64,000 bases of DNA, from NCBI RefSeq assembly GCF_026153355.1, contig NZ_CP110636.1:1612001-1676000 (forward strand), read 5' to 3'. Position 1 is the stretch's first letter. Every line of letters starts with the position of its first letter. Below are positions 61,596 through 64,000 of the stretch, one piece after another. The notes below the pieces were generated by a model. It was not told the origin of the DNA and did no database searches. It was given only the letters and a program-made list of their open reading frames with translations. The DNA is from Streptomyces endophytica (lineage in GTDB: Bacteria; Actinomycetota; Actinomycetes; Streptomycetales; Streptomycetaceae). The translations under genes and the position numbers were made by a program.

Positions 61596-63965
61596 GTGAC
61601 CCATCCGATACGGCCGCGTCGTCTGCGTGCCCTGGGACGCACGGCGATCGCGCTGGCCTGTGCCGGCATCCTGTCCTTAACCGGACTGCCGTCCCTTCAG
61701 GGCACCGCGGACGCGGCGCCGAAGCCGCCGGCGAAGAAGAAGCAGGAACTGTGCGAGGACATGTTCGGCCTCCAGCACGTTCCTCCCACTCCGATCGACA
61801 AGATCCCCTGGGACAAGCCGGTACGCCCCTCCAACGAGTGGGACGAGTACTTCTTCGACTCCCAGCGCCAGGCCATGGACGGCGTGATCCTGCCAGGGAA
61901 CACCCCTGCCGAACAGCAGAAGGTCCTCAATGCCCTCGAACACGGGCCGGAGGGCTACAAGGAAGGCGACCCGCGCAAGGTCTGGGCCTCCTACAAGCGG
62001 TTCCTGGACGACGCCGGAGGCAAGAACAAGTTCGGCAGCTTCCACAATTGGCTCAACGAGTCCTATCTGGAGATGGCTGCCCGCGGCGGCCGTGGACGCG
62101 CCTTCCACAAGAAGGTCGTACAGGACCTCGGGCTGACCGGGCCGGACTGGTACTGCGAAGAGGACGTCCAGTACACCGACAAGGACGGCAACAAGCGCTA
62201 CCGCCGGTACGACGCCGTCAACTACAAGACCGGCGACCGGGTCGAGATCAAGTCGGGCGGCAACCACACGGGGGGCCAACGCCCCAAGGACCGGGCCGTC
62301 CTCAAGGCGGACCCGAAGGTACGCCTGCGGCCGATCTTCGGGCAGGAACAGACCGACGAGACCCGCAAGATGTACGACAGGCTGGCCAAGGAGTTCGGCA
62401 ACGGGCCCGACGGCCGGCCCCGCATCATCCGCTACGAGCACCGGTCCACTTACCACGCCCGCTACAAGCCCGGCCGGTTCAGCAACTACGACCCGTACAT
62501 GAACCCCAACCCGGGCAAATACACCGGGTCCCGTGGTGGCGGCAACGACCAGATCAACCGGTCCGTTCCCACGCCCAAGGAGGCCAGGGAGCAGTTCGAG
62601 CGGGGTCGTCGACTCGGCAATTCCGGTCAGCGAGTCCGCGGACCGGGCGGCGTGGACTTCACCACGCTGGAGCTGAAGTACGTCGGAAAGCCCGTCAAGG
62701 GCCAGGGCATGGACTATTCCTTCTCCGCCAAGAAGGCCGACGAGGAGACCAACCCCGGTTACGGCGGAAGGGCCAAGGCCCAGCTCATCTCCGACGCGTT
62801 CTTCACCTGGCTGGCCCTGACCCCGGAGAAGTTCTGGGTCAACCTCAACCCGGACCAGCCGGACAAGATCATGGACAGCAAGTTCGGCAAGACCGACGCC
62901 GGCCGCGTGCTGTTGGAAGCCGACCTTCGGATGAAGCACGACTTCTACAAGGCCATGGACCCCAAGACGGACCTGGGGAAGCGGTACTGGGCAGCCCTGC
63001 CCAAGGAGAACGGCAAGCCGTGCATGCCGGGCCTGCGCAACTGGATCGAGCCCAGGCCCGCCAAGGTTCGCGAGCAGGACGGCGGCATCTACATCCTCGA
63101 CGCACCGCTCGGCCTGAAGTCCACCGCGCAGAAAACCATCACCCAGGGCCCCGGTGAGCCGATCTGCGACCCGGACCAGGCCACGATCAAGCGGGCCCAG
63201 GCCGTCATCGACCGCATGATCGTGCCCGCGGTCGAGAAGACCATCAACACCGCCCCCCAGTACGCGGACCTGCGCCGCGTCTACACCTCCCGGGTGGCGG
63301 CGGAGTGGATCCGCCGGCAGGACGCCAAGGCGCCCACCGACTACCGCAAGATCATCAACTCCGGAGACGTGGCGAAGTGGCCGCTGCGGGCGCCGAACCA
63401 GAAGTGGACGCGCGAGGGGGTCTTCAACCGGTACGTGAAGATCTTCAAGGAGGGTGAGTTCCGCTACGAGGTCCCCACCGGCGGTACCACGCAGATCTAC
63501 ATCGTGGGCGGTGTCGACTTCTCCAAGTCTCCCAAGCGCAACATCACCCGCCTGCGTTTTCAGGCCCAGCACCGGAACCTTCCGCGCACCACGAAGACGT
63601 CCGTGCACACCATGACCGACGACGCCGAGAACCAGGACACCCTGTTCCTCGGCGGGAACACCGCGGCGAAGGCCACCGGAGACGGCAGCGGGGACAAACC
63701 CACACCTACCCCTACCCACACCGGCAAGCCGGGCGAACCGTCGACTCCTCCGGCCACCCACACGCCGGACCCGGGCACGAGCACCCCGCCCACCGGTGAC
63801 GGCGGGGCAAGCCGGCCGCCGGCGAACGGCCCGGGCGGTGACCTCGCTCACACCGGATCCGACACCCCCGTCGGCCTCATCGCCGGTACGGCCGCGGCCC
63901 TGGTCGCTGCCGGTGGCGGGCTGATGTGGTGGATGCGCCGCCGGAAGGCGGCGCCCGAGAGCTGA
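61596..63965 (+). CDS. LAxTG-anchored surface protein with PD-(D/E)XK nuclease-like motif
   Basis: 789 residues, intact. Signal peptide at 1-40 (ALGRTAIALACAGILSLTGL, cleavage near ADA-A). Residues about 150-240 contain GPDWYCEEDVQY, then D206 (RRYDAV) and E217-I-K219 (RVEIKSGG), the D-x10-ExK spacing of PD-(D/E)XK nucleases. The middle (about 340-660) is a large unrecognised region (DYSFSAKKADEETNPGYGGR, FTWLALTPEKFWVNLNPDQP). About 690-745 is a Thr/Pro/Gly wall-spanning stretch, then L750-A-H-T-G754, a class E sortase motif, a membrane helix and RRRK tail. GTG 61596 follows GGAGA. A covalently wall-attached, possibly toxic nuclease is the inference. Confidence 0.8.
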   Translation: MTHPIRPRRLRALGRTAIALACAGILSLTGLPSLQGTADAAPKPPAKKKQELCEDMFGLQHVPPTPIDKIPWDKPVRPSNEWDEYFFDSQRQAMDGVILPGNTPAEQQKVLNALEHGPEGYKEGDPRKVWASYKRFLDDAGGKNKFGSFHNWLNESYLEMAARGGRGRAFHKKVVQDLGLTGPDWYCEEDVQYTDKDGNKRYRRYDAVNYKTGDRVEIKSGGNHTGGQRPKDRAVLKADPKVRLRPIFGQEQTDETRKMYDRLAKEFGNGPDGRPRIIRYEHRSTYHARYKPGRFSNYDPYMNPNPGKYTGSRGGGNDQINRSVPTPKEAREQFERGRRLGNSGQRVRGPGGVDFTTLELKYVGKPVKGQGMDYSFSAKKADEETNPGYGGRAKAQLISDAFFTWLALTPEKFWVNLNPDQPDKIMDSKFGKTDAGRVLLEADLRMKHDFYKAMDPKTDLGKRYWAALPKENGKPCMPGLRNWIEPRPAKVREQDGGIYILDAPLGLKSTAQKTITQGPGEPICDPDQATIKRAQAVIDRMIVPAVEKTINTAPQYADLRRVYTSRVAAEWIRRQDAKAPTDYRKIINSGDVAKWPLRAPNQKWTREGVFNRYVKIFKEGEFRYEVPTGGTTQIYIVGGVDFSKSPKRNITRLRFQAQHRNLPRTTKTSVHTMTDDAENQDTLFLGGNTAAKATGDGSGDKPTPTPTHTGKPGEPSTPPATHTPDPGTSTPPTGDGGASRPPANGPGGDLAHTGSDTPVGLIAGTAAALVAAGGGLMWWMRRRKAAPES

Positions 63966-64000
63966 CCCGGCGCCACGCCTGGAACCAGCACCACGGTCCC

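Overview
The window is chromosomal DNA from a Streptomyces or very close relative. The evidence is very high G+C, GTG/TTG starts, and marker genes of Streptomyces development: bldG with its RsbW-like partner, wblA, a Crp of 224 codons and a proton-pumping pyrophosphatase. From memory and unchecked, the order tmk-fusion, topA, hppA, bldG, helicase/Tad cluster, acs, nhaA, nth, crp, ArsA pair, wblA and class A PBP follows the conserved core of the S. coelicolor chromosome. No biosynthetic cluster, rRNA, prophage or CRISPR array is visible.

Layout. 1-4.2 kb (accessory): a truncated acyltransferase 3, a secreted glycerophosphodiesterase, a gene-poor stretch, an unusual lower-GC gene with a TTA codon, and tRNA-Thr. 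4.3-14.1 kb, minus strand: secreted tripeptidyl-aminopeptidase-like hydrolase, holB, a giant transporter-thymidylate kinase fusion, topA. 14.5-22.9 kb: small membrane and secreted proteins, a methyltransferase, a lipoprotein, hppA, and bldG with its anti-sigma-like partner. 23-31.4 kb: the conserved 'helicase/secretion neighbourhood', with a DECH helicase converging on a Tad/Flp pilus-type operon (CpaE-like, CpaF, TadB, TadC, pilin-like, two TadE-like). 31.9-47.5 kb: HAD phosphatase, Fic-like protein, CooC/ParA-like ATPase, SulP-carbonic anhydrase fusion, acs, nhaA, holin-like protein, alpha/beta hydrolase, MarP-like protease, NUDIX, nth, crp. 47.6-60.1 kb: nucleotidyltransferase, MBL hydrolase/NUDIX pair, RidA, two ArsA/GET3-like ATPases, wblA, penicillin-binding protein, YqeY-like protein, phosphoesterase, membrane protein, tRNA-Pro. 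60.2-64 kb (accessory): beyond tRNA-Pro, an acidic protein of unknown function divergent from a large LAxTG-anchored surface protein with a PD-(D/E)XK-like nuclease motif. This pair is the best candidate for an undescribed system.

Two properties run through the window. First, many conserved genes, including essential holB and tmk, and both tRNAs, are broken by missing bases, mostly in G/C runs. Most of these look like assembly errors rather than pseudogenes, so frames below are reconstructed by eye. Second, the gaps and gene ends are rich in short direct repeats (units of 11, 14, 18, 28, 29 and 30 bp). One 30-bp array extends a TadE-like reading frame as decapeptide repeats.
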